Below are positions 1-13,117 of a stretch of 64,000 nt of DNA, one piece after another; the first letter of the stretch is position 1; every line of letters begins with the position of its first letter. The notes under the pieces were generated by a model. The model searched no databases and was not told where the DNA came from. It saw nothing but the letters and a program-made list of their open reading frames with translations. Position numbers and translations under genes: made by a program. The stretch is from Rotaria macrura. Taxonomy: Eukaryota > Rotifera > Eurotatoria > Philodinida > Philodinidae. Location: the NCBI GenBank assembly GCA_900239685.1, contig OENT01000516.1:1-64000 (forward strand). Direction: 5' to 3'.

Positions 1-1646
1 ACTGAAGAAAAAGATCGTTTGTACTTTTTTTCAAATAAATCTGTATTCTAATAGTTAACGACATCTTTAATATTGCATGCATCGAGTGATAGAATATGGT
101 CCAATAGAATTTTTTCCTTTTCTTTCCCTTCTCATATACGTTGAAACAATGAAGGTGTGCGTATCGTGTAGAAGCACCAAAGATTATTACACTTACACTT
201 GTATTGGATCTATATATATGAACGTATGTCATTATTCTTAATTGCAGTGACACTTTGATTTTTCTTACTTCCTCTATACGATGGCTTATGAGTAGAAATC
301 TACTGGTTTTATTTGAGTTTTTCTGAGACGAGGGGGAGGGGAGGGGAGGAAGGCTGCTATTTTTCACGGGATAAAAATTCAAAAATAGAGAAACTTAAAC
401 TACTCGCTTGTTAATAATAATTAGATGTTAAGATCCTTGCTATGTTTTAGAATAAGATGAGACGAATTTTTGAAATCGTTAATAAAACGATTGCGTCATC
501 AAGGACATTATATTTCGATCGATGTCCTTGTCAATAAGCATCAAGAAAGGGCATTCGTTAGTAAAAAAAATACGAAGTGTCACGGCGTAGTGTTCTGCTA
601 TTGTTTTATAGTCCACATGACTGTCTATTGACTACAAAAATAAAGTTACTCGAAGCATTCAATATGTCATATGTTCGACTTTAATATCAACCTTCGATTC
701 CATTAAAAGAAACGTAACACTGATTTTTCCTTTTCTTCTTTTTCCTGACTCGTTCTCAAATATGAGGATACTAGAAATAAAAACAATGCTTTTTACAGCC
801 TTTCGATACCGGTGAATAAGTGCTTGTATTTGAAGTTATTTTAAAATAGAAGTATCATATTAGTCTTTTGTGTAGTGGAATTATTTCTCTAAATAGATAT
901 GAAATCAGTACGGTACTGATCTATTCTATTCCAAATGATAATATTGACATTGATTTTATTTTGTGTAGGTTTATACAAAATCGATCATATTTTTATGCAG
1001 TTATGCATACGTGACGACGAAGTTATTTTTACGTACAGAGTTATTATAGATAGACGAAGTTTTTCTTCTCACATATCTTTTGATAAGGCTATGTGTTTTA
1101 CATTCGATCAGTGATGCACCAAATTTAGACACTCTTATCATACAGAAAAGTAAGAGAACAGTAAGAGCGATTAACTGTTCTCGTCTTATGCTGATGACGT
1201 TTATGGAGAGTCAGTACTTACCGATTGAAAAAAAGCTGCAAATTATCTCAGGACATGAATCCATATTATCAGTGTTATAAAAGTACGTATGAAGTACTGT
1301 ACTGGATTTTCAGGGCATAGTCGTCCTTCCTTTTCACAAAGCGTTTTTCGATTTTTCATCACATGAGCAATCCAAAAATCAAATCGTTACTACTAATGCT
1401 AGACTGTAAAATACGTTTCATCCCTCCATTATTGTCTCTCTTATCATTGCAGAAGACGCTTTTATTTTAAATATTTACTTAAAAAGAAGACAAGAAATTA
1501 GATAGGTTACAACGGTAGTCCTTAATTTTCATAGAAAACAAAACATTCGTCGACATGAATTTACCATATTAAAGATGTACACAATATCAATCACACATAC
1601 TTTTATGGTTTGTAATCTAGTTTTTAGATAAAATCATAATATCATC
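1..1646. other. No gene recognised; upstream of SHMT
   Basis: AT-rich sequence with many stops in all frames. The only notable structure is a purine/G-rich tract near 331-353. The last part presumably holds the SHMT promoter and 5' UTR, but I see no confident promoter motif. Confidence 0.5.
331..353 (+). repeat. G-rich purine tract
   Basis: Runs of five, four and four G separated by single A, followed by GG pairs. This is borderline G-quadruplex-forming on the + strand. It stands out against a roughly 30% GC background; no function can be assigned. Confidence 0.5.
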
Positions 1647-3480
1647 ATGAACGTAGACAATAAAATGGCTAGTTTTCTAACTCAACCATTAGCCGAATAT
1701 GATTCGGAAATGTATGAGTTAATTCGAAAAGAAAAACAACGACAGGTAGAAAGAAATGATCGCAAATCAAAAAGAAAACTATTTAAATTTTAATTATACA
1801 CATAGATTCGTGGTTTGGAAATGATCGCATCTGAAAATTTTACAGCTCGCTGTGTTTTAGAAACACTTGGTTCATGTTTAACAAATAAATATAGTGAAGT
1901 AAGATTATCACTTCTTTATATTACTAAGTAGAAAAAACAATATCAAACATGATTCTAAGGGCTATCCTGGTGTTCGATATTACGGTGGCAATGAAGTCAT
2001 CGATCAAATTGAAACATTAACACAAAAACGTGCTTTAACAGCGTTCGATCTCAATGCAGATGAATGGGGTGTTAATGTTCAACCGTTATCCGGTTGTCCA
2101 GCTAATTTTGCTGTGTACGCTGCTCTTCTTGAACCACATAGTCGTATCATGGGTTTAGATTTGCCAGACGGCGGACATCTCAGTCATGGTTATGCAACGC
2201 CAACAAAAAAAATTTCATTTACAAGTGTCTTTTTTGAAAATATGCCTTATAAAGTCAATACACAAACGGGCTTAATCGATTACGAAGAATTAGCACGTAC
2301 AGCAAAACTTTTCCGTCCAAAAATCATCATCGCAGGAATATCATGTTATTCACGCAATCTTGAATACGATAAATTTCGACAAATATGTGATGATGTTGGA
2401 GCCATATTACTTGCTGATATGGCACATGTTAGCGGTCTTGTTGCAGCCAAAGTTTGTGCAAATCCATTTCCATATGCTGATATTGTCACAACAACGACAC
2501 ATAAAAGTTTACGTGGACCACGAGCTGCAATGATTTTTTATCGAAAAGGACCAAAACGACCAGCAGTTATTAACAAAAATGATAATACAGTGCAAATGTA
2601 TGATTATGAAAAGAAAATTAACGAAGCTATCTTTCCTGGCATGCAAGGTAAATTCGACGCATGACATTCAACTATTCAGTAGCTCTTGCAGATCATATGC
2701 AGATGAGTTGTCCAGATGTTGAGTGAGAAAAAAAGTATCATAGCGAATGTGACGCTTAATTCTCGTCTGAATTCGAAAGTGAGTTACAGCTCTTCTTAAA
2801 ATATAGAAAAATAGTATTCTGATCGAAGTTGAAATTTTTCAAGGATACCAAGGGAACAAACTATGGTCATAGTCTAATGCTAGACTCATTATTTTAACTA
2901 TAGATAATACATTCTGTGTTTCTATTTGTTTTCAGGTGGTCCACATAACAATACCATTGGTGCTATTGGTGTCGCGTTAAAACAAGTTGCATCTGAAGAA
3001 TTTAAAGTGTACGCTCAACAAGTTGTTAACAATGCAAAACAACTTGTCAAAACCCTAATTGAAAAAGGATATACGTTCGTTGCTGGTGGTACTGATACAC
3101 ATTTAGCATTGCTTGATTTGCGACCATTAGGTCTTGATGGTGCAAAAGTTGAGCGTGTTTTGGAAGTTGTTTCGATTGCTGTCAATAAGAATACATGCCC
3201 AGGTGATAAATCAGCATTAAAACCATCCGGCATACGTTTTGGTACACCAGCATTAACAACACGTGGTCTAGTAGAAAAAGATATTGTTCAAGTTGGTCTA
3301 TTTATTGATCGTGCCATCCAAATTGCACTCGAAATCAATGGTACTAATCCAAATCAAACAGTAAAAGATTTCAAAGTGAATATGAAACTGGACCAGCATG
3401 CGAAAAAACTTGATGAACTAAAAGAAGAAATCGAAGAGTTCGCTTCAAAATTTCCAATGCCTGGCTATGATTCAATCTAA
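1647..3480 (+). CDS. shmt: Serine hydroxymethyltransferase (4 exons, 474 aa)
   Basis: PLP enzyme interconverting serine and glycine while loading one-carbon units on tetrahydrofolate. Exons by splice phase: 1647-1745, 1806-1898, 1960-2647 and 2936-3480; joined they encode 474 residues, the usual eukaryotic SHMT length. Family signatures appear in order: YYGGNEVID, the [10 protein letters not shown] block, [11 protein letters not shown], the PLP-stacking His in DMAHVSG, the Schiff-base Lys in [10 protein letters not shown] (about residue 246), FPGMQGGPHNN across the third intron, and the carboxylate-binding Arg in [13 protein letters not shown]. There is no Arg-rich presequence, so a cytosolic form is likely. 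ATG 1647 is the first in-frame start; ATG 1665, seven codons in, is an alternative. Introns are 60, 61 and 288 nt. The protein looks fully active. Confidence 0.95.
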
Positions 3481-3660
3481 AAGTTTCTGTTTCTTTATGT
3501 TTTACGGATGATAAATTTTTTTCTCTTCAATACATTCTCTCATGATATAATATATTATTGGGTTCATGGTGCTAACGTTTCTTTTTTCCATTAATTTGAT
3601 AAATACAAACAACAAAGTCTAAGTTTTAGATAATATCCTAATTATATCTACATAAGAGAT

Positions 3661-4466
3661 ATGAGTATTACGCACTGCATTTTTGATTTGGATGGTTTAT
3701 TATTAGACACAGAATCCATATATACAGAATGTTTACAAAAATTATGCCAAGAATATGGAAAAAATTTTACAATAGAAGTAAAACTTAAAATGATGGGAAA
3801 ATCAACAATAGAAGCAGGAAGAGCATTGATTCGTAACTAACATATATCTCGCACGAACAGAATCAAATATACATGTATATGTGCTGTCTTTGAATTTTTT
3901 GCAGGTCAATTAGATTTACCAATGACAGATGAAGAATACATAGTAAAGTCAAAAGCGCTTTTCCTTGAAGCATTTTCTTCATCTCAACTGTTACCAGGTG
4001 CTCAACGACTTGTTCAACATTTATCAGCTCATCATATTCCCATAGGTAAATTTAAGATAATGTAAATCAATTTTATCGAAAGATTTTAGGTATTGCTTCG
4101 GGCTCTTCACATGAAATGTTCACGCGTAAAACAAGTAATCATCGTGAGCTATTTAAATTATTCGATCCCATCATTTGTACAGAACCAACTGAATTACGCT
4201 TTTGTAAACCAGCACCAGATATATTTCTTTCATGTGCTGACAAATTTTCTCAACCGCCTGCTTCAGTCAAACAATGCTTAGTATTTGAAGATGCAGAAAG
4301 TGGTATTCAAGCTGCTGTTGCTGCTGGAATGAAAGTTGTATTTGTACCAAGTTTACCTATAAATGCATACGATCCGGCAATAATCAAACAAGTTACAATA
4401 ACATTGGATAGTCTTCTTAAATTTGATCCTAGTCAATTTGGTCTACCACCGTTCGATGATGCGTAG
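3661..4466 (+). CDS. pudp: HAD-family phosphatase, pseudouridine-5'-phosphatase type (3 exons, 229 aa)
   Basis: Exons 3661-3832, 3905-4045 and 4090-4466 join in phase to give 229 residues, close to the 228 of human PUDP/HDHD1. HAD motif I is FDLDGLLLDTE, with nucleophile Asp9 and acid/base Asp11. Motif II is the Ser in ASGSS after the 44-nt second intron, motif III is the Lys in CKPAPDIF, and motif IV is FEDAESGIQAA. The C-terminus ends in QFGLPPFDDA, like the FGLP ending of the animal enzyme. The expected reaction is dephosphorylation of pseudouridine 5'-phosphate in RNA turnover; other phosphosugars are possible in this subfamily. It starts 180 bp after the SHMT stop on the same strand. AATAAA at 4608-4613 is a likely poly(A) signal. 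Confidence 0.88.
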
Positions 4467-6652
4467 AATGATAAGACCTATGTTGGTTTTGTTTGATTGT
4501 CAGATGTGCACAAATGGGCACTAGTTCAAACAAATAGATTATTACTACTCATATGTTCAGCGTGCATTTCATGTTAATTATAATTATAAAAGTATTCAAA
4601 ACTTTGTAATAAAAATATGCTTAACAGAATTAAATAATTAAATAAAGGTTTTTTTAATGATTAAAACAAGAGAAAGATCAAAGAGATACAAATAGCTAAT
4701 CTCCATCGTCTTTATGTAGTAGCCAATCGTCAAAATGATCATTGTTAAATTCCGAGAAATTTCACTATTTGTTCTTGTAATTTATTTTTAATTTTTATTT
4801 GAACAATTAATTAGGATTGAGTCATAATTGTTAATCTTTTTTATAAAAATGGGAAAGTCAGATTCTATGTTCAATACATTGTTATTTAAAAAGAAAAAAG
4901 AAAAAATTTGACTTCATTCCAATATTCAGGCAGTCTAGTAGAAAAGCTGCTAAGAAGAAAAAATTATTTCCCTGTTTTATACGACATCGAGAAGTTCATG
5001 ATTTCATGTTTCTTAGCGATGCTCAACCAATATTCAATATAGTTCAAGAAACAATTCTTTTATTGTATGTTGGTCACATTCATTGCGGAAATATCTAAAA
5101 CAAAACAGTGGCGTCTTCAATCATACATTAATTTCAAGTAACCATCTTATTATTTTGATGACAAGGGAAACATCAATTGACTATGGTAGTGAATGAACTC
5201 ATGAGCTCAAGAGAACGTTTTCAAAAATAAGGTCAATACTGCTACCCAACTAATATTTCTTATCAGCAAATCTATAACTTCTAGTTAAAACACTTTGATC
5301 GAATTTCGGACAACAAAAATCAAACTATTTCATTTATCCTACAATTTGGCAAATAAGAGGATCCAGTAATTCCTAGAGCTATATGCAAGTGTCAGTCGTA
5401 AACTGCGTTCATTTATTGTTACTTAGAAGTTCCGATGAATTGTCACTTGTCAAAAGCTTGTGCCACGAATTAAATTTTTAATGAAATTCAAGATGTCGAT
5501 AAATGAAAAATACTTTTCTATTGAAACATCGAGAACATACCAAGAGATATAAGATTAATCTCTATGTGAAATGGTGAATCAAAATTCATTAAACAAGACA
5601 TATCTCGATTGCACAGATCTTTTCATACAAACACTTGCAAATGTCGACTAGCATCACTGAGAATTTCTTTTTGATTTAACATAAACTTAAATAGTAAGTC
5701 ATCGTTCGAACGATTACGTTACGAGAAATAATCAGAGAACGAACGAATGAATATCTCTTCCATGCATTACTTTTATGTGCTATGAATCCGATGACATTGT
5801 GTTATATTGGTATTGACTATTTTAATCATCAATAATTTTTCTTTTTCTACTTGCATAACTACACAATATATATATATAAAATCATTTATGATTGATAGTA
5901 AAAATTAACTTTACGAACATCGCAAGAATCGTATACGAATGATGAGCAACATTAAATCTATTTCTATTCTTAATCAAGTTATGTGCGAAGACAAAAATAA
6001 CCCAGAAAGAGAGAGAGAGAGACAGCAGATTCAGTTACATAGTTTTCAAAAGATGACATTGTTGCAAGGTAAAACATATGTCTTATTTGCGTTTTAAAGT
6101 GATTCAAATGATTCACATCTAATACCGATAGTTACGTTTCTCATGTTTCATATATTAAAATACAACACAACAATTTAGTATGATCAAAATCCACTAAAAA
6201 GCTGTGAATACAAATAAATCAAGTCAATTGTGAGAATCTGATTGGTTCAAATTATTGCATTCATATGTCTTTCGTCGAATCTTGATTTGTCTATGTTCTT
6301 TTATTTTTGAATAATAATAATGATAATAGTGATAAAGTTAGTGTTCATGTATTTATCTAAACTCTCTCAACATGCTGCTAAATATATAAGACGTATCGAA
6401 AACTAAGAAAATGTACAAAACGTTTTTTCTCTCGCGTCATAGAAGGCACATTACCATTTTTTTTCTTATTTGGCCCAATTCTTTCCGTTCTCATTTCTCC
6501 TATTCGTGTAAACTTCCATTTATCAGCTTGCTATGTTATATGAGACGAAGCGGTAAAGAGAAAAAAAGATATTTAACGTTGATTGGCTTCCTCTCAAATG
6601 ATCATTAGTTTGTTGGTGAATGTTATCGTCTTCAGTTTAACTACTATTACCA
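4467..6652. other. Intergenic, no gene recognised
   Basis: After the poly(A) signal of the phosphatase gene this is stop-rich AT sequence. It contains a short GA microsatellite at 6005-6023. The proximal part probably includes the LBX promoter; I can name no element in it. Confidence 0.5.
6005..6023 (+). repeat. (GA)n microsatellite
   Basis: Short run of GA dinucleotides, visible directly. No other significance seen. Confidence 0.7.
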
Positions 6653-8533
6653 ATGTCATCGACAGCAACAAAATCCTTTTTAATCAAAGATATTCTTTCG
6701 GAAAATTGTGAATCAACACTATCACCACCATCATCATCATCATCAACAACATCATCATCATCGTCGGATGAAAGTAATGATAATAAAGAAATATTTGTCA
6801 GAAAACCAATAGATCTTCGACAGTACTTTAAACATCCATTATATCCAATAGCTTTACGTCCGAGTTCTTTATTACTTACAAAATCAACAACATCAGCCAC
6901 TACATTACGCAATGCTTATCGAATGGATAAAGATTTACAAAATTCACCATTGGATGCTCTTTTCGAAATGACGAAGAAAACATTTGACAAAACAAGCGTT
7001 GGTAAGTATAAATATATATCTTTTATGGATTGCATTATCAGTTAATGTTGAGATTTTTTATTGTAAAAATCGAATCTTTTCGATAGTATTCTATTTTTCC
7101 AATTGATTTCTCTGCTAATCCATTGGGTCGAATTAATATTTTTCATGATTCAGTTGCACAAGTGTATATTTCAAAATGTAGCCTTTTGAAATCATCTCTT
7201 GGCAAGTGAAAATTCTTCTAACAAAGAATAGAGTTTGTGGTAATTTTTGATATAAGTATAAATCGCATATTGTTTTCTTTATTTACAATTTATTTGATGA
7301 GATCAATCCAAAATCAATATTCGTATATGTCGAAATATAACAAACGAGCACAAAGATTTTATCGAATCGATTTCGTTTTTTAAATTATTCTTAGCTATTC
7401 ATCGTCGAGCAAGTTCTTTCTGTTATCTAATTCATTTGATTTACGGTTCGTTTAATATTTTTCAATTTGTGTCCAATTGATTATCGAATTCCCTTTAAAG
7501 GTCAAGTGTCTGACATGTTGTACTCCCGATAATCAATAGAAGTTCATCTCCTTTTTTTTCCCCTTTACAATCTAAACGTGTGAGTCTTGTCTATTCGTGT
7601 TTTATCTTTGGTAATACGGCGAAACGAATGAATTGAGTTTGAAATGAAGCATTTGCTGTGCTTTTCTTTTCTCCCTCTTCTACTTCTTACACTCAATCTT
7701 GTTTAGAGAATGAGAGTACAGTTACTTCAAATATGTATATAACAATTAACAACTGTTTGGACTAGAACAACAGACGTGTTGTACATTGGACGAATGATGA
7801 TGACAAACGAGTCGTCTTTTCTCATAGGAAAGAAAAGGAAAGGGTCTCATCATTAATCGATCTACACGGCACAAATTAATTGTTTCTTTCGGCATATCTT
7901 AAGAGTGTATATATTCGTACTCATAATTGGATATCACAGTTTGTTCATCTTTCTTCTTCGATGTTGTATTGATATCGATCAATTTGATATATGATTATCA
8001 CCACTGTTTAGAACATTGATCATGGAAGAATATTTTTTCTATCAACAAACATGATTAGCTTCTGCTGATAGACTTTCTTTCTATTCGTTGTGCGTCATCA
8101 ATAGTTTCGCTCATTTGTCATTATACATAGAGCATATGTTTAAGTATAGTTGTTGATTAGATTCATTCGATTCGGATATTTCATTAAAATTAACACATGA
8201 ATTGCATAAAAGAAAACGACGTAAAAATCGTACGGCATTTACTGCTCAACAAATCTATGCATTAGAAAAACGTTTTACTCATCAACGATATTTAACACCC
8301 AATGATCGTGATCAAATTGCTAATGAATTACAACTTTCACCTGCTCAAGTTATTACTGTATGATTGCTTTAATAGTTAATTATAATGTTGAACATATAAA
8401 CTTTTGTTATTGTATTTTTTAGTGGTTTCAAAATAGACGCGCTAAACTGAAACGAGATTACGAAGAATTGAAGAATGATGTTAATGCAGCAAGAAAACTA
8501 CAAGCTATGGGAGAACCTGTTGATTTTAATTGA
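6653..8533 (+). CDS. lbx: LBX/ladybird-class homeobox transcription factor (3 exons, 218 aa)
   Basis: Exons 6653-7001, 8161-8357 and 8423-8533 join in phase. The homeodomain is residues 136-195 with Arg5, Phe8, Leu16, Phe20, Thr47, Trp48, Phe49, Asn51 and Arg53 all in place. The blocks LEKRF, DRDQIA, AQVITWFQNRRAKLKRD and the following EELKNDV are LBX hallmarks. The N-terminus has an engrailed-homology-like repressor motif (SFLIKDILS, residues 8-16), matching the SIEDIL position of LBX, then a Ser run encoded by CAT/TCA repeats, and SPLDALFEMTKKTF, equivalent to the LBX1 block SPLCALEELASKTF. Introns are 1159 nt and 65 nt; the second lies between Thr47 and Trp48 of the homeodomain. The C-terminal tail is very short. 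AATAAA at 8570-8575. LBX specifies neurons and muscle subsets in other animals; the role here is inferred. Confidence 0.92.
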
Positions 8534-9343
8534 TTGTTTTTTTTTGTTTCATTAGTCTATTTATTAAATAATAAAAGTGTGTACAAAGAAAATTTGCATA
8601 CAAGAAACATTTGACGTTGTCGTGAATCCGATCTATAGAATGTTTTAACAATGTTACTAGTGTAACATATATACAGATCTCATCGCTATGGACTGGACTC
8701 AATGAAAAATCAGTTCTCTTTTAAATTTATAATAGGAGACTGTACAGTGAATTTTTGTAAAAAGTCACGTTGACCAAAAGTATGGAGACGATAACATCGA
8801 TGACTAAATCTGATAATGGGAAACGTATATATATGATTTTGATCTCGATATTTGTTAACAGTATGAAATCCTTTCATATTATTTACGTCATCGATTATTA
8901 CCTGTGAAGGTTTGTGATTGAACTGTTTTTAAAATGATTGGAATTGTGAGCATATATTTTCATAGCAACGTTCCAATGGTTGCTCTTTGCGGAAATCATT
9001 CATTATTTACAGCAGTCACTTCGATTATCTTACATATTGTTATAGTATCACATTTGATTGCTTTGGTTTCTTCTCGTAAAAAATTTAAGTAGGAGTAATT
9101 ATTTCGATCAGTTTCCGTGTGAAAAAAGTTTAAACTGTGTATTGGAATTTTATCATGCTGACATGAAACTTACTATCTTTGGAAGAAGAGATAATAGATA
9201 TTGTTTTTAGCATGGAACGTAAACAAACACGTGCAATTTTCTTCAATGTTTTCGAATGTATCTGTAAACGATTTAAATCTATAAGTTTGTAGAATATATT
9301 TGAAAATAATAGAGATAAACCATGTTACTATTTGATTTTAGTA

Positions 9344-9566
9344 CAGGTGCGTAATTCAGTCTCTAAGGCAGGGGGGGGGACATATACCCCCAATACCTCA
9401 GTTCTCGAAGCAGGGGAGGGCGTAACCGTCATTAGTCGTATGGATTCTGTACTAGAAATACCATAAAAACACAGTTTTTTCCAATTTTTTTGACCAATAA
9501 AACGAAATTTCAAAAAGCAGGGAGATGTCGAGCTCCACCCCCCCCTCCCCGCTCTATTTACACCGC
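9344..9566. mobile_element. Possible diverged hAT-like miniature element
   Basis: A 223-bp patch with G9 and C8 runs near its two ends. The ends CAGGTGCGTAA and TTTACACCGC are imperfect inverted repeats (GGTG-TAA core). They are flanked by TTTTAGTA (9336-9343) and TTTTGGTG (9567-9574), which agree at six of eight bases, as an eroded 8-bp target duplication would. hAT elements make 8-bp duplications and often have GGTG-type ends. No transposase is encoded. Degeneration makes the call tentative. Confidence 0.35.
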
Positions 9567-11460
9567 TTTTGGTGTGTGACGATGTTTGATATTGTTCGAT
9601 GTGATTTTCATTATGACATGATATCAGTAGAAAAAAGAAATAAATCAGACATATCAATAATAAGTATTGTGTGAATAATAGACTAATTTGAAATTGATGA
9701 TGACTTTTGTTCGATCTCAAATTGAGCGATTTCATTCTTGAAATGTATAGTGCGATTATAACTGTCGGGTTTCTGTACGCTCTATGAGAAGATTATTTCG
9801 ACTATGCGATAATATAGTCAATAGTTGGCCTGTCCAAATGAGATACATTTGATCTTATTACGATATAGTTACCAATAGACAACGGAAAGAAAAAGCTATG
9901 AAGACCATTAAATAGTAATCGAAAAACAGTATAGTATGCGACATTTTATTTCACTTCTTCGAATTTCAAACGATGGAACAAATTTCATGAACACGCAGTG
10001 TAAATTTGAGTATTTTAAGCTCTGAGGTAGCAAATCATCTTATAAAAGTTTTTGATTTTTTTAAAATTTTGAATAGATTATATGATTCGTTCCCGTTCCC
10101 AAAAACGAAAACTTAACTTGAAGAGATGCTTTAAATAATACTAAATACAATAAATATTATGATTTCATTGCTTTTCAAAGAAATTCGTTGTAGTGGGCGA
10201 ATATCTGGTATGTTAATCAGTTCTAACAAAAATTTGGTATTGATTGCTGCAATAAATACTTGTTGTTATGTGACGAACGAAGATCTTTCGTATATTTCTA
10301 CTTCATGTACGTACGAAACGATTTGCAATCGACAAGCATCGAATTCCCATTATCGTTCGTCGCGATTAATAAATGTACGCTTAATCGATTGATAAGCTCA
10401 GCTGTCGTACAATTATAATAACGTCTATACGTCATAAGATATTTCTCACAGTTTGAATTATTTATGAAACGTAGTCGATCTTTGAATGAATACAGCAGTA
10501 TTTAAAACTAATAATTCTGCCGTCTAGTTTGTGTTCAACATCGAAATGACTAGTTTAGAACAAGCAAAATCGAATTAGAATTAAAATTTTTTGTTATTTC
10601 AGAATTGAGGAAGTTCTGTTTTATGTTTTTTTTCTCTTCACGTAGCTTATATATTCTTAGGATAGTGCCGAGTTAATATTATTGAAGAATTCTAAAATCT
10701 ATAAGTTACGAGATGTTATAATAAGTAAAATTTAATCGATATGTTTTTCATTAGAAAGTTAGTTTCTATGAAAATCAGTACTGATTTGAAAAATACGTTG
10801 TATCAAAGGCTGCTTTAGATAATACAGAAAGTTTTATAATTGAATCAAGTAGTAAAGTAATCTAGAAAACTGTATTCTTTCAAAGTAACTCATTGAAAAT
10901 TGTCTCTTAATTCGAACCGGACAGGTTTCAATCAAGATACTAATGTAGGCGTACTAGTATTTCTTACAATTATTTTAGTAAATATTTTGAAATCATGTGA
11001 TGGCAGTAATAGAGTATTACCTTGAAAAGGAAACTCTGGCTCCATATTCGGAAACATTTAAAAAGGTCAAATTCTAACTAGCTGCTTACGGTTGCAAATT
11101 GGGGACATTCGATAAAGTCAACATGGCTAAATATACTTTCATTTTTATTTGGCATATAAAATAATTATAATTCTTGTTCTACAATTGGATACGATTCATT
11201 GGGGAAATGCATCTGAAAAATTATTCAATTGAACGTAAAAAATCATTTCATACTCTTAAACCATTATGAGGAATACGTACATGTATAATGAAACTTTTGC
11301 ATTCGAGGAATATCTATGATGTTATTGTATGAGTTATGACTACCAAAATACTACGACAATAATTTGATAAAAACAATCATGACTTCAATGACTTTGTGAA
11401 CGATCGAAATTCATAGAAAGCGTGCATACTAATAATATTTTGCTTGCATTAGTTTGACAG

Positions 11461-11478
11461 TTATTATTATTATTATTT
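11461..11478 (+). repeat. (TAT)n microsatellite
   Basis: Short run of TAT triplets in intergenic DNA, seen directly. Confidence 0.6.
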
Positions 11479-11945
11479 CATAGTCAGCTGTAAGAATCGC
11501 CCATCAAGTAGAATCAGATGACTTCGAAACGCAGCTAAAAATTTCATTAAATTTTTATGTGTATCATACAGGAAGTTGATGATCAACGAGAAGTAATTCT
11601 TATTATATATCTATAAGCTATTTTTGCACTAGTCGATGCAAATTAGATGTAAGACTATTGCTGTTTTGTTTTTTCATCTGGAAAAAAACTGAAGAGAGAG
11701 GAAAAAATAAAAGCAGACGGTTGATAATAATCGAAGAACTCTTGTGTTCCTGTTCATTTTTTATGTCTACTTCGAAGAGCATGCACGCACTTGGTAAAAA
11801 CAGGAAACAAATACACGATTGTGTGGATGCTTTGAAAAATTGCGATTATAGATTTTCATATGAATGCATACGCATACATATATATGAATACAATTATAAA
11901 ACTCAGATATAAAAGATGATTTTCTTTGCTGTTTTGTTTTTTTAG

Positions 11946-13079
11946 CATAGTAGAAATCCAAGAATGAGATCGCTTCAAACAATTCGTCTCGGACGACGAA
12001 TAACAGCAACAGAAAATGATCTGACACAATCGATGCATCTTTCATGTAGTTTGAATTCGTTATCAAAACGTCGCAGTTCAACAGCATTATCTCCTAGCAA
12101 TAGCAAGCAATTTCGAGAATTACAATTGCCGAACAAAACTGGGAGACCAACATTACAAAGGTATTGTCGTTTGCAATTAATCAATAGATAGTTTTCTATT
12201 TTTGTCTCTGTTGAAAAACTAAATAGGAACATAATCGAATGATTGATATATATATATAATGAGATTTTTTCTCCTATAATCCTATCTTTTGGACATTTTC
12301 AAAGTCGTCATTTTTTTTAATTCCTATGCTATTCTCTAAACCTTTAAAAAAATGCGTGCAACGTAATACAAAGCACGTAATTACTTTTTCTTTCTAATCA
12401 TTAATGAATGTCTCCATACATCTCTATTTTTTTCTGATTTAGTCCAACGGAAAATATGATAATGACTTTCACAAAAACCCGTCAGGCTATTTCTAACTTG
12501 TTCTCAAAATTTCTAAAGAACAATAACACTAGAATTCATTTGTCGATTGTAAATATTTTCTCAACATTGAAAAAGACACATCATTCGAAAAACCATTATC
12601 GCATATATTACACTATTCAAACTTCAAAAGTAACAATAATATTGACAAAAACAATGAATTCAAGTAGGATTAACAAGTAGGTCTTAGGTAGCATATAATT
12701 TATCTCAGTTTAAGTATACAGATAAAGATACATATCTAGTTCTCAGCATAAGCGAGTGAAATATGTTTATATATACATATATTTATAAACATATAGATAA
12801 TTACAATCATGGTTTGTTAACATTTTTGGTTGTGTTACTGGACTATGGCAAGTTTTATTAATACATAATCTATTTGTTTTTTATTTTAGAAGGAACACGT
12901 TAAATCCAAATATTGATTTATCTTCTGAACAATCAACTGTTGAGGAGTCAGATGTTGGACAAATAAAAAGCTTTGAAAATAATATGCGAAATTATTATAC
13001 ATTTTTCTTAATACTTTTTTTCTTTCTGCTTTTATCTGTTATTTATTCATTTATTCGCATGATTAAAAATCCAGCTTAG
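11946..13079 (+). CDS. Probable tail-anchored membrane protein, function unknown (3 exons)
   Basis: Three exons join in phase: 11946-12160 (after a strong TTTTTTTAG acceptor), 12443-12676 and 12890-13079. From the first ATG at 11964 they give 206 residues. I do not recognise the family. The N-terminus is basic and Ser/Thr-rich (MRSLQTIRLGRRITATEND), the middle is Lys/Asn/Thr-rich, then comes an acidic stretch, and the last 30 residues contain one strongly hydrophobic segment (FFLILFFFLLLSVIY) before a short RMIKNPA tail. That is the layout of a tail-anchored protein of the ER or nuclear envelope. The acceptor before 11946 means either a 5' UTR intron or a missed upstream coding exon. The middle exon has the weakest coding character. 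Its stop is 38 bp from the stop of the gene on the opposite strand. Confidence 0.5.
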
Positions 13080-13117
13080 TACAAAAGAAATATTAAACGA
13101 AAGTGTCTCTTCGAAAA

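Larger units (their letters stand above)
8534..11945. other. Intergenic, one possible mobile-element remnant
   Basis: No convincing exon found on either strand. A GC-rich patch at 9344-9566 is described separately. A short TAT repeat lies at 11461-11478. Coding exons upstream of 11946, if any exist for the next gene, were not identified. Confidence 0.45.

Noticed and set aside
3015..3233. Minus-strand open frame inside SHMT exon 4
   Set aside because: Antisense shadow of the strongly conserved SHMT coding sequence; no family signature of its own.
6637..6912. Minus-strand Asp-rich open frame opposite LBX exon 1
   Set aside because: The Asp runs are only the reverse reading of the CAT/TCA triplets that encode the LBX serine tract.
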